A DNA stretch of 64,000 nt, taken from positions 2,829,001 through 2,893,000 of the forward strand of contig NZ_CP120737.1 of NCBI RefSeq assembly GCF_029581195.1, read 5' to 3'. A program made the position numbers and the translations under genes. The DNA is from Solwaraspora sp. WMMD791 (GTDB taxonomy: Bacteria; Actinomycetota; Actinomycetes; Mycobacteriales; Micromonosporaceae). This document shows positions 43,577 through 51,874 of this stretch, piece after piece. The stretch's first letter is position 1; the number at the start of each line of letters is the position of its first letter. A model generated the notes under the pieces. The model was not told the origin of the DNA and did not search any database. It worked only from the letters and a program-made list of their open reading frames with translations.

Positions 43577-43713
43577 GGCAAATGTACGGGACCCGCAGCT
43601 CTCCGGGCGGGCTTGCTATCGTGACACCCACATCGCACCACTGTGGAGGCGATGGCAGCCGGCCTGACGCGCGGCCGGCTGCGCCGTACACCGATCAGAC
43701 AGGGGCACCGGGC

Positions 43714-44469
43714 ATGCCAGTCAGCTCGACGGAAACGACCAGCAGTGCCCTCGTCGACGCCACCGCCGCCGCCATCCGCGCAAAGATCATGTCTGGCGAG
43801 ATCCCGATCGGTGCCCAGCTGCGTCAGGCGGAGCTGGCCAAGCTGCTCGGCGTCAGCCGCACCCCGGTCCGCGAGGCGCTGCGACAGCTGCAGACCGGTG
43901 GGCTGATCGAGGTGGTGCCGCACCGGGGTGCGGTGGTGCGGGTGCCGGCGCCCTGGGAGGTCCGCGAGGCCTACGAGGTCCGCGCCGAGCTCGAGGCGCT
44001 GGCCTGCGAGCGGGCGGTCAGCCGGATCACCGACGACGTCCTCGACGAGCTGCGGGCGGCCAACTCGCTGCTGCGTCGCACCGAGCAGGCGGCCCGGGGC
44101 AACATCCCGCAACGGCGCGTCGAGGACGACCCGGGGGTCGCCCGCGCCCGGGTGGCCCTGGCGACGTCGACCAACGCCGCGAACGACCGGTTCCACACCC
44201 TGATCCACCAGGTGGCCGGCAACGACTGGCTGGCCCGGGTGATCAAGGAGATCAACGAGGCGTTCCCGCGTAACGTCTCCGCGCTGGTGCTGCAGGACAA
44301 CCCCCGGCACCGCGACGACAACTTCCACGAGCACGAGCGGATCATCGCGGCGCTGACCGAAGAGGACGGTGACCGCGCCCGACGCGAGATGCAGGCCCAT
44401 GTGATCAGCGCCGGTGAGCAGTTGGCTCGCTGGTACGAGCGGCGGTCGGCGACGGTGTTCCGGGGGTGA
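43714..44469 (+). CDS. GntR-family transcriptional regulator (FadR/FCD type)
   Basis: A 251-residue regulator. The wHTH occupies residues 15-75 with AELAKLLGVSRTPVREALRQLQTGGLIEV. The C-terminal FCD-type ligand domain follows (FHTLIHQVAGNDWLARVI, HRDDNFHEHERIIAAL), whose His and Asp residues usually hold a metal and bind small acids. The ATG follows AGGGGCACCGGGC. It is divergent from the copper amine oxidase and overlaps, tail to tail, the aminotransferase/oxidase fusion by 65 bases. It is the obvious candidate to bind TTGGATCCAA at all three promoters (inference). Confidence 0.94.
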   Translation: MPVSSTETTSSALVDATAAAIRAKIMSGEIPIGAQLRQAELAKLLGVSRTPVREALRQLQTGGLIEVVPHRGAVVRVPAPWEVREAYEVRAELEALACERAVSRITDDVLDELRAANSLLRRTEQAARGNIPQRRVEDDPGVARARVALATSTNAANDRFHTLIHQVAGNDWLARVIKEINEAFPRNVSALVLQDNPRHRDDNFHEHERIIAALTEEDGDRARREMQAHVISAGEQLARWYERRSATVFRG

Positions 44470-46939
44470 CCGGGCCGGGGCGGTGCGGGTCGCCGGGCAC
44501 GATCCCGGCCACGCCCATCGCCGCCGGGGCGAGGAAGTCCAGATCCGGCCGGGGCACACCGGTGACCAGGTCGGCCAGGGCCGTACCGATCGCCGGGCCG
44601 AACTTGAACCCGTGTCCGGAGCAGGCCGCCGCCAGCAGGACCTGCGGATGCGCCGGCAGCGCCCCGACCGCGAACCGGTTGCCCGGGGCCATCGTGTAGC
44701 GGCAGGCCACCTCGGCGGTGACCGGGCCGTCGGCGGCCGGCAGGAACCGGCGCGCGACGGTGAGCAGCGCGTCGCGTTCGGCGGCGGTGACCGGGCCGGG
44801 CGGCCGGTCAAGGTCGTCGACGGGCCCGTGGTCGAAGCCGACCTTGACCGTGTCCGGGCCGAACGCCGGGATGCCGTAGAGCAGCCCGACGCCGGGGACC
44901 TCCACCGAGAAGGGGCCGAGCGCCGGCGGGGCCAGCAGCGCCGGGGTCGACGAGCCGATGTGGATGTTGACGATTCGCACGACGGAGAGTTGGTCGGCGA
45001 GATCCGGCACCAGATCGGTGGTCCACGGGCCGGCGCAGATCACCAGCCGGTCGGCGAGCAGGTCGCCGTCGTCGGTGCACACCCGGACCCCGGCACCGTC
45101 GGGGCTCCAGCCGGTGACGGCGCAGCCGTCGCGGCGGTCCACCCCGGCGGCGGCACCGAGCGCGGCCAGCGCCGTCATCGACGCCGCCGCGTCGATGACA
45201 CCCGCCGCCGGGTCGTGGACGGCGACCATGTCGGTACCGAGGACCAGGCCGGGCAGGATTCCGGCGGCCTGGTTGGCGTCGACCAGCGTGCACCCCGGGC
45301 CCCGCAGGGTGCCGCTGGACCGGGCCGGCCGGGCGTAGAGCCCACCGACGGTGGTGATCAGCCGGCGACCGGCGGCCTGTTCCAGCTCGTGCCAGCCGGT
45401 GTACGCCCGCTGCACCAGGTCGTCCCAGACCGGCGACGGGTAGGCGCGCCGGATCATCCGGGTCTGCCCGTGCGAGGAGCCGTCGGTGTGGTCGGCCGGG
45501 TGCCGGTCGAGCTGCACCACCCGGGCCCCCCGGGCGGCCAGCGACCAGGCCGCGCTGCGGCCGTGGATGCCGGCGCCGACCACCACCACGTCGGCGCGCC
45601 GGTCGGTACCGGTGACCAGGGCGGGGGCGGCACCGGTAGCGAGGGCGCCGGCGCCGGTGGGCGCAGCGACGACCGGCGGCGGCGCCGGTTCGGGCGGCGT
45701 CGCCTGCCCGGTGGCGGGCGGGACCGGTCGGGCCAGCTGGGCGAGCAGCGCGTCGACGTCGCGGTCGTCGTTGTAGACGTGCACCGAGGCGCGGACCACG
45801 GCCGGCAGGCCGCGTCGACCCAGGTCCCACTGCCCGTGGCTGGCCGGCACGGCGACCAGGTGCAGGCCGGCGGCCCGCAGGGTACGGACCGTCCGCGCCG
45901 GTTCCTCGCCGTCGCGGACGAACGTGACGATGCCGCCGCCGGCCGCCGGCGGGTCGACCACCCGTACCCCGGCGAGTCCGGCCAGGCCGGCGCGCAACCG
46001 GGCAGCCAAACCGCTGACGTACGTGGAGATCGCGTCGACGCCGAGGGCGAGCGCCTCGGTGAGGGCGGCACCCAGACCGAGTCGCAACGCGTGCGACGCT
46101 TCCCAGGTCTCGTAGCGTCGCGCGCCGGGCAGCAGGTCGTACTCCTCGTCGCTGGTCCACCGGGCACCCCGCACGTCCGGGGTCAGTGGGCGGGCCCGCT
46201 CGTGCAACGCCGGGTCGAGGTAGAGCAGCCCGGTGCCGCGCGGACCCCGCAGGAACTTGCGGCCGGTGGCGACCACGATGTCGGCCCGCATCGCCCGTAC
46301 GTCGACCGGCAGCTGACCCACCGACTGGGTCGCGTCGACCAGCAGCGGCACCCCCGCGGCGGCGGACAGGGCGCCGACCTGTGCGACGGGCTCGATCAAC
46401 GCCGACGAGGTCGGTACGTGGGCCACCGTGACCAGCGCCGCCGGTCGGCGCAGCGCCTGCTCCAGCTGGTGCAGGTCGACACCGCCGGAGTCGTCGGTGG
46501 GCAGGACCTCGACGACGATGCCCCGGGTACGGCGCAGTTCGAGCAGATGCAGCGCCGAGCTGACGTAGCTGGACGCCGAGGCGAGGATCCGGTCCCCGGC
46601 CTGCAGCCGTAGCGCGTCGATCGCCCGGTGCCAGGCGACGGTGGCGCTCTCCACCAGGGCGATGTCGGCGGCGGAGGCACCGATGAGGTCACCGACGAGC
46701 TGGTACACCTGGGCGGTCCGCTCGGCGGCGGCCTCGGCGGCCTCGTAGCCGCCGAGGCGGGACTCCAGCCGCAGGTGGGCGATGACCGTGTCGAGCACGG
46801 TGAGGCTGGGCAGGGCGGCACCGGCGGAGTTGAGGTGGTGGGCCAGGGCCGCGCCGGGGGTGGCGGCGCGCAGGGCGGCGACGTCCAGGGCGGAACGAAC
46901 GCCGATCTGGGATGCGGTGTCTGTCAAAGTGGATCCCAT
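44405..46939 (-). CDS. Class V aminotransferase-sarcosine oxidase fusion protein
   Basis: An 844-residue two-enzyme fusion. Residues 1-405 are a fold-type I aminotransferase of class V (EgtE/isopenicillin-epimerase branch): Asp202 in LVDATQS and the PLP lysine Lys228 in ATGRKFLRGPRGTG. A Pro/Ala linker (405-445) leads to residues 446-818, a monomeric-sarcosine-oxidase-like flavoenzyme: VVVVGAGIHGRSAAW, the likely covalent-FAD Cys746 in ACRYTMAP and CSGHGFKFGP. Both active sites look intact. The flavin part would oxidise a secondary or N-methyl amine and the PLP part could remove or cleave the product. The C-terminus overlaps gntR by 65 bases. Last gene of the Rieske operon, 59 bases after the ALDH. 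Confidence 0.9.
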   Translation of the reverse strand: MGSTLTDTASQIGVRSALDVAALRAATPGAALAHHLNSAGAALPSLTVLDTVIAHLRLESRLGGYEAAEAAAERTAQVYQLVGDLIGASAADIALVESATVAWHRAIDALRLQAGDRILASASSYVSSALHLLELRRTRGIVVEVLPTDDSGGVDLHQLEQALRRPAALVTVAHVPTSSALIEPVAQVGALSAAAGVPLLVDATQSVGQLPVDVRAMRADIVVATGRKFLRGPRGTGLLYLDPALHERARPLTPDVRGARWTSDEEYDLLPGARRYETWEASHALRLGLGAALTEALALGVDAISTYVSGLAARLRAGLAGLAGVRVVDPPAAGGGIVTFVRDGEEPARTVRTLRAAGLHLVAVPASHGQWDLGRRGLPAVVRASVHVYNDDRDVDALLAQLARPVPPATGQATPPEPAPPPVVAAPTGAGALATGAAPALVTGTDRRADVVVVGAGIHGRSAAWSLAARGARVVQLDRHPADHTDGSSHGQTRMIRRAYPSPVWDDLVQRAYTGWHELEQAAGRRLITTVGGLYARPARSSGTLRGPGCTLVDANQAAGILPGLVLGTDMVAVHDPAAGVIDAAASMTALAALGAAAGVDRRDGCAVTGWSPDGAGVRVCTDDGDLLADRLVICAGPWTTDLVPDLADQLSVVRIVNIHIGSSTPALLAPPALGPFSVEVPGVGLLYGIPAFGPDTVKVGFDHGPVDDLDRPPGPVTAAERDALLTVARRFLPAADGPVTAEVACRYTMAPGNRFAVGALPAHPQVLLAAACSGHGFKFGPAIGTALADLVTGVPRPDLDFLAPAAMGVAGIVPGDPHRPGPVTPGTPSPTAARTSEPTAHRR

Positions 46940-46998
46940 CAGTGTCCAGGGCGGTGCCCGTACCGGCCGTAGCGGTTGACCGGTGCCGGCACCGCCGG

Positions 46999-48453
46999 TC
47001 AGAGCGCGACCACGACGCCCTTGCGTTCGCAGTACGAGTACAGGGCGTCGTCGCCCAGGTCCCGGCCCAGACCGGAGTCACCGACCCCGCCGAAGGACAG
47101 CGCCGGGTCGAAGATGTTGTACGTGTTCACCCAGACCGTGCCGACCCGCAGCGCGGCGGCCATCCGGTGGGCGCGGGACAGATCCCGGGTCCACACCCCG
47201 GCGGCCAGCCCGTACGCCGTGTCGTTGCCGATCGCCACCGCCTCGTCCTCGTCGTCGAAGGCGATCACCCCGGTCACCGGCCCGAAGATCTCCTCCCGGG
47301 CGATGACCATGTCGTTGCGGACCCCGGTGAACAGGGTCGGCTCGACGAAGTAGCCCGGCCGGTCCGGCACCCCGCCACCGACGGCGACCGTGGCACCCTC
47401 CCGGATGCCGGTCTCGATGTACGACAGCACCTGCTGCCGCTGCTCCTCGGAGACCAGCGGGCCAACGGTCACCCCGCCGTCGAGACCGTTGCCGACCGGC
47501 ACCCGGCGGGTCGCCTCGGCCAGCCGCTCGGTCATCTCGTCCAGGATGGAGCGCTGCACCAGCAGCCGGCTGCCGGCGGTGCACATCTGCCCGGAGTGGC
47601 CGAACGACGCCCGCATCGCGGTCAGCACCGCCGCGTCCAGATCGGCGTCGGCGAAGACGATGTTCGGGCTCTTGCCGCCCAACTCCAAGGTGAGCCGCTT
47701 CATCGTCGGTGCCGCTCCGGCCATCACCACCCGGCCCACCTCGGTCGAGCCGGTGAACGACACCTTCGCCACGCCGGGGTGGGCCACCAGCGCGGCACCG
47801 ACCTCGCCGTCGCCGGTCAGCACGTTGAACACCCCGGGCGGTACGCCGGCCTCGGCGGCCAGCGCGGCCAGCCGCAACATGGTCAGCGGGGTCTGCTCGG
47901 CCGGCTTGACCACCACCGGGCAGCCGGCGGCCAACGCCGGAGCGATCTTGAAGCTGCCGGTCATGATCGGGAAGTTCCACGGCAGGATCAGCGCCGCCAC
48001 CCCGACCGGCTCCAGCACCGTGTAGACGTGGTGGGCACCGCCGTCGATCGGCACGACGGTGCCGGTCAGCCGGCTGGTGGCCCCGGCGAAGTGCCGGAAG
48101 GCGCGGGCCGCCGCGCCGGTGTCCGCCCGGGACCGCTCGATCGGCTTGCCGTTGTCCCGGGTCTCCAGCACCGCCAGCTCTTCGAGATGCGCCTCGATCA
48201 GGTCGGCGAGCCGGTGCAGCACCCGGGTGCGCTCCAGCGGGGCCAGCCCGCTCCACCGCCGGTCGGCGTACGCCCGGGTGGCGGCGGCCACGGCGGCGTC
48301 CACGTCGGCGGCGGTGGCCTGGGCGACCCGGCTGATCACCGCGCCGTCCGACGGGTCCCGCACCTCGATCAGGGTGCGCTCCCCCGGCGCGATCCACTCG
48401 CCGTCGACGTGGAACGGCTCCAGCTCGGCCAGCGGGGCGACGGGTGACGGCAT
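46999..48453 (-). CDS. NAD(P)-dependent aldehyde dehydrogenase
   Basis: A 484-residue ALDH with all catalytic parts: ALILPWNFPIMTGSFKIAPALA, Glu in TLELGGKSPNIVF and the nucleophile in FGHSGQMCTAGSRLL. It resembles the PuuC/betaine-aldehyde group that oxidises amino-aldehydes. 12 bases separate it from the GS-like gene. It would turn the aldehyde made by the copper amine oxidase or the flavin oxidase into the acid. Confidence 0.94.
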   Translation of the reverse strand: MPSPVAPLAELEPFHVDGEWIAPGERTLIEVRDPSDGAVISRVAQATAADVDAAVAAATRAYADRRWSGLAPLERTRVLHRLADLIEAHLEELAVLETRDNGKPIERSRADTGAAARAFRHFAGATSRLTGTVVPIDGGAHHVYTVLEPVGVAALILPWNFPIMTGSFKIAPALAAGCPVVVKPAEQTPLTMLRLAALAAEAGVPPGVFNVLTGDGEVGAALVAHPGVAKVSFTGSTEVGRVVMAGAAPTMKRLTLELGGKSPNIVFADADLDAAVLTAMRASFGHSGQMCTAGSRLLVQRSILDEMTERLAEATRRVPVGNGLDGGVTVGPLVSEEQRQQVLSYIETGIREGATVAVGGGVPDRPGYFVEPTLFTGVRNDMVIAREEIFGPVTGVIAFDDEDEAVAIGNDTAYGLAAGVWTRDLSRAHRMAAALRVGTVWVNTYNIFDPALSFGGVGDSGLGRDLGDDALYSYCERKGVVVAL

Positions 48454-48465
48454 CGACGGCTCCTT

Positions 48466-50004
48466 CTAGATCAGGTCGAAGTACTCGCGCTGCTCCCAGT
48501 CGGAGACGTACGCGAGGTAACGGGCGAACTCACGGCGCTTGAGCGTCAGGTACCAGGAGACCACCGGGTCACCGAGGGCGGCGGCGAACGCCGGATCGGC
48601 CGCCAACGCGGTCAACGCCTCGGCCAGCGAGGCCGGCAGCCGGGGCGCGTCGGCCGCGTACGGATCCTCCACCGCCGGCGGTGGGGCGAGTCGTCGCTCG
48701 ATCCCGTCCAGACCGCTGATCAGCTGCGAGGCGACATAGAGGTACGGGTTGGCGGCCGGCTCACCGCAGCGGTTCTCCAGCCGTACGCCGGTGTCGGAGC
48801 CGGCACCGACGGCCCGCACCATGGCGCCCTTGTTGTCGATCCCCCACACCACCCGGTCCGGGGCGAGCGAGAACGGCAGGTAGCGCTTGTAGCCGTTGAC
48901 CGTCGGGGTGGCGAACGCGGCGGCCGCCCCGGCGTGCTCCAGCAGCCCGGCCAGGTAGTGCCCGGCGACCGGGGAGAGCGCCTCGCCCGGCGCGGTCGGG
49001 TCGAACGCCGCCGCGCCGGAGTCGACCGCCCGCAGCGACTGGTGCAGGTGCCAGCCGGTGGAGGCGGTCTCGGCACCGGCCGGCCGGGACATGAACGTGG
49101 CGTGGTAGCCGTGCCGACGACACAGCTGGCGGATCGCCGAGCGGGCCAGCAGCACCTGGTCGGCGGCGTCCGCCGCGTCCCCGGCGGTGAGGGTGATCTC
49201 GAACTGGCTCGGCCCGAACTCCAACTCCAGTGACCGCAGCGGCAGGTCGAGCCGGGTCAGCCCGTGGTGCAGCAGCTGGACGAGGTCGTCGGCGCGGTCC
49301 AGGCCGTCCTCGTGCAGCAGTTGCGCGCCCCGGCTGACCGGCCGCACCACGCTGGGCCGGCCGGGCGCGCCGGGGCGGCCCACCTGGTCGGCACCCAGTC
49401 GACCGGACCCGGGCTGGTCGGGGTCGGCGGCGAAGACGTGAAACTCCAGCTCCACGCCGACGGTCATCGCGTACCCGGCGGCGGCGAGCCGGTCGAGTTG
49501 GCCGCGCAACAGGCTGCGGGTACACAGCGGCACCGGCGAGCCGTCCGGCAGCCGCAGGTCGCACAGCACCCAGCCGGTCCGCTCGGCCCACGGCAGCACC
49601 CGGAAGGTGGTCGGGTCCGGCACCAGCACGAGGTCACCGGCGCCGGCGAAGCCGGGCACGCCGACCTGCGGGTCGGCGGCGAAGACCGGGAACACCGACG
49701 CCCCGGACGGATCCTTGAGCAGCAGCGACGACGGGACGGTCACCCCGGAGCGCAGGGCCGCGCCGGCCGCCGCCCGGGTCAGCGTCTTGCCGCGCAGCAC
49801 GCCGTGCTGGTCGGCGAAGGAGAACCGGATCAGCTCGATGCCCAGTTCGTCGACGACCCGGCGCAGTTGGCCGGCGGCGGCGTACTGGGCGTCGGTCCAG
49901 AGCTGGTGCCGGTCGATGAAGCCGCCCCGGTCGGCGGCGAGCATCGGCAACGCGCGGTGCCCGTCGCCGCCGTCGGCGACGGCGCGTTCGTCGACGCTAC
50001 GCAT
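48466..50004 (-). CDS. Glutamine-synthetase-like gamma-glutamyl-amine ligase
   Basis: A 512-residue GS-fold protein. Metal and catalytic residues are present: VGVELEFHVF, LELEFGPSQFEIT, the His of GWHLHQSL, KRYLPFSLAPDRVVW and RLENRCGEPAANPYLY (RxExR). It lacks the GlnA adenylylation-site context and has an N-terminal extension, as in PuuA or the gamma-glutamylanilide synthase AtdA1. Such ligases join glutamate to an amine. Start ATG at 50004 overlaps the Rieske stop by 8 bases; ATG 30 bases upstream is possible. A relative of the housekeeping enzyme is less likely given the context. Confidence 0.85.
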   Translation of the reverse strand: MRSVDERAVADGGDGHRALPMLAADRGGFIDRHQLWTDAQYAAAGQLRRVVDELGIELIRFSFADQHGVLRGKTLTRAAAGAALRSGVTVPSSLLLKDPSGASVFPVFAADPQVGVPGFAGAGDLVLVPDPTTFRVLPWAERTGWVLCDLRLPDGSPVPLCTRSLLRGQLDRLAAAGYAMTVGVELEFHVFAADPDQPGSGRLGADQVGRPGAPGRPSVVRPVSRGAQLLHEDGLDRADDLVQLLHHGLTRLDLPLRSLELEFGPSQFEITLTAGDAADAADQVLLARSAIRQLCRRHGYHATFMSRPAGAETASTGWHLHQSLRAVDSGAAAFDPTAPGEALSPVAGHYLAGLLEHAGAAAAFATPTVNGYKRYLPFSLAPDRVVWGIDNKGAMVRAVGAGSDTGVRLENRCGEPAANPYLYVASQLISGLDGIERRLAPPPAVEDPYAADAPRLPASLAEALTALAADPAFAAALGDPVVSWYLTLKRREFARYLAYVSDWEQREYFDLI

Positions 50005-51376
50005 CGGCGACCGCCCCGGTGCCGCCGGTCGCACCGGCCGGTCCTGCCGGGCCGGCCACCTCGGCCCGGCCGGCGGCCCACGGTGAGTCGGCCCGGCGCT
50101 GCGCCTCCCGCTCGCGCCAGGTCTGTTCCCAGCCGTCGGTCGGGGCGATGGTGTCGACGGCCAGCGGGCCGGTCAACGCGGCGGCCGCGGACTCGTCGGC
50201 GGGGCGGGCCGGTAGCGGGTTGCCTGCCTCGAAGGCGTCGATGGCGCGCAGCAGCAGCCGGCGGTTGGCGGTGACCGCCCGGTCGGAGACCCCGAGCCGC
50301 TCGACCGTGCGGTCCTGGATCGGGCCCATGCTCTCCACCGCCCACTGGTCGTGGACGTTGATGTCCAGGCCCATTCCGGTGTAGGTCAGGTCACGCTGCT
50401 CGGCCGGGTCGAAGCCCCAGTTGTTGGCCCGGTTGCGCAGCGGCCGGTAGTCCGGCAGCGAGACCTCGGCGAGCCGCTGGGCGAGCAGCGTCTCCTTGTC
50501 GGTCGGCTCGGCGAAGTCGTAGAAGATCATGTACCAGTAGTGGTGGTGGTCGTCGATCGGCACGTGCCACTGACAGAAGACCTTGTTGTTGCCGAAGGGC
50601 ACCACGAACGCGTTGGGGAAGACCAGGTTGGTGATGCGTACGTGCCGGATCTCGTCGGTGAGCTGACGCAACGCGTACACCCGCAGGCCGTGCTCGGCCT
50701 GCTCGACCTCGATGTCCGGCCGGTAGGCGTCGCCGACCAGCTTGGACAGCTTCTGCCCGGTGCCGGCGACCTCCTCGCTGAACTGCTGGCCGTAGACGTC
50801 GCGCGGATCTTCGTTGATGAACCGGTGCAGGAACGAGACGTGGCTGGGGTCGATGCCGCCTTCGACGCCCTGCAGCCAGTTGCACTCCCACAGCCCTTTG
50901 AAGGCGAAGGTGTACTCGTCGGGGGCCTGGAAGCAGTCGTAGTGCGGCATCGGCGGCGGGTCGCCCTCGCCGAGGTAGGCGAAGACGATGCCGTTGCGCT
51001 CGACGCACGGGTAGCTGGGGATGCGGACCTTGCTGGCGAACGTGCTGTGCGGCGGCTCGGCGGGCTGCTCCAGGCAGCGGCCGTCCGGCCCGTACAGCCA
51101 GCCGTGGTAGAGGCAGCGCAGCCCGCCGTCCTCGTGCCGGCCGTACGCCAGGTCGACGCCCCGGTGCGCGCAGAACCGGCCGACCAGCGCCCACCCGCCG
51201 TCGGCCTGCTTGAACAGCACCAGGTCCTCGCCGAGCAGCCGGACCGGTTTGACCGGCCGCTGCGGGTCCAGCTCGGAGACCAGGGCCGCCGGCTGCCAGT
51301 ACGCCCGCATCAGCCGGCCCAGCGGGGTGCCCGGCCCGGAGCGGGTGATCCGCTCGTTCTCCTCGCGGCGCAGCAT
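49997..51376 (-). CDS. Rieske non-heme iron oxygenase, large subunit
   Basis: A 459-residue ring-hydroxylating/demethylating oxygenase. The Rieske cluster is bound by FCAHRGVDL and CLYHGW (CxH...CxxH); the mononuclear iron by GGIDPSHVSFLHRF with two His and, further on, an Asp. The sequence resembles VanA/phthalate-4,5-dioxygenase-type single-subunit oxygenases, known for O- and N-demethylation. No small subunit or dedicated reductase follows. Start ATG with GGAGGGG. First gene of an operon with the GS-like ligase, ALDH and fusion protein. Confidence 0.93.
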   Translation of the reverse strand: MLRREENERITRSGPGTPLGRLMRAYWQPAALVSELDPQRPVKPVRLLGEDLVLFKQADGGWALVGRFCAHRGVDLAYGRHEDGGLRCLYHGWLYGPDGRCLEQPAEPPHSTFASKVRIPSYPCVERNGIVFAYLGEGDPPPMPHYDCFQAPDEYTFAFKGLWECNWLQGVEGGIDPSHVSFLHRFINEDPRDVYGQQFSEEVAGTGQKLSKLVGDAYRPDIEVEQAEHGLRVYALRQLTDEIRHVRITNLVFPNAFVVPFGNNKVFCQWHVPIDDHHHYWYMIFYDFAEPTDKETLLAQRLAEVSLPDYRPLRNRANNWGFDPAEQRDLTYTGMGLDINVHDQWAVESMGPIQDRTVERLGVSDRAVTANRRLLLRAIDAFEAGNPLPARPADESAAAALTGPLAVDTIAPTDGWEQTWREREAQRRADSPWAAGRAEVAGPAGPAGATGGTGAVADA

Positions 51377-51412
51377 CGCACCCCTCCCAGCTAGGCATCC
51401 GATCCGACATGC

Positions 51413-51424
51413 ATTGGATCCAAT
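51413..51424. promoter_or_regulatory. GntR-type operator upstream of the Rieske operon
   Basis: ATTGGATCCAAT is a perfect 12-base palindrome 36 bases before the Rieske start codon. It matches the copies at 41298 and 43552. No clear -10 box could be placed at normal spacing. Confidence 0.62.
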
Positions 51425-51755
51425 CCTGGCACAGATGTGGGCAGTGCGGAAGGTGCAGCATCCCTTCGATCCAGGGCCCACCACGCACCCTCGCGACCTT
51501 CCACCAGTCGACCACGACCAGGCGGCCGGCGGCGGTGCGACCACTCGGCAACCGCCTGAGACTCCGGCCGGCCCGCCGGTCGGAGTCCGTTCACAGGCCC
51601 GAAACAGGCATCACGCCGGGGAGCCGTCGCGAACCATCCGAGTTCCCGGAAAATGCGACAAAAAGAAGGTCGACCTGACGCCGGACCGACCCAATTCTGA
51701 TCCATTGAACCGCAGTCGTCGATAAAACTTGAACATCGAGGTAGATCTTTTGGTA

Positions 51756-51784
51756 TTGCCGGCCGTACAGCGCGCTGCTAGCCT
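51756..51784 (+). promoter_or_regulatory. Predicted promoter of the polyketide cluster
   Basis: TTGCCG (51756-51761) and TAGCCT (51779-51784) are 17 bases apart, giving an RNA leader of about 85 bases before the first gene. The rest of the 450-base gap 51425-51874 has no reading frame I trust; it is clearly less GC-rich from about 51,600 on, unlike the regions on either side. Confidence 0.42.
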
Positions 51785-51874
51785 GATCCATGGGTCGGGC
51801 AGGGGTAGCTCAAAAAGCATGGATCCCCGGCATAGGTCAAGTCAGTCACTGCGGCCCGACAGCAAAGGTTGGCT

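Noticed and set aside
41428-44811. 1127-codon frame joining the copper amine oxidase to upstream sequence
   Set aside because: Sequence before 43404 runs through the promoter and antisense of gntR; AGGAGCAACC directly before GTG at 43404 marks the true start.
44405-46939. Two separate genes for aminotransferase and oxidase
   Set aside because: The frame is open through the linker with no stop, and no ribosome site was seen near the oxidase domain start.
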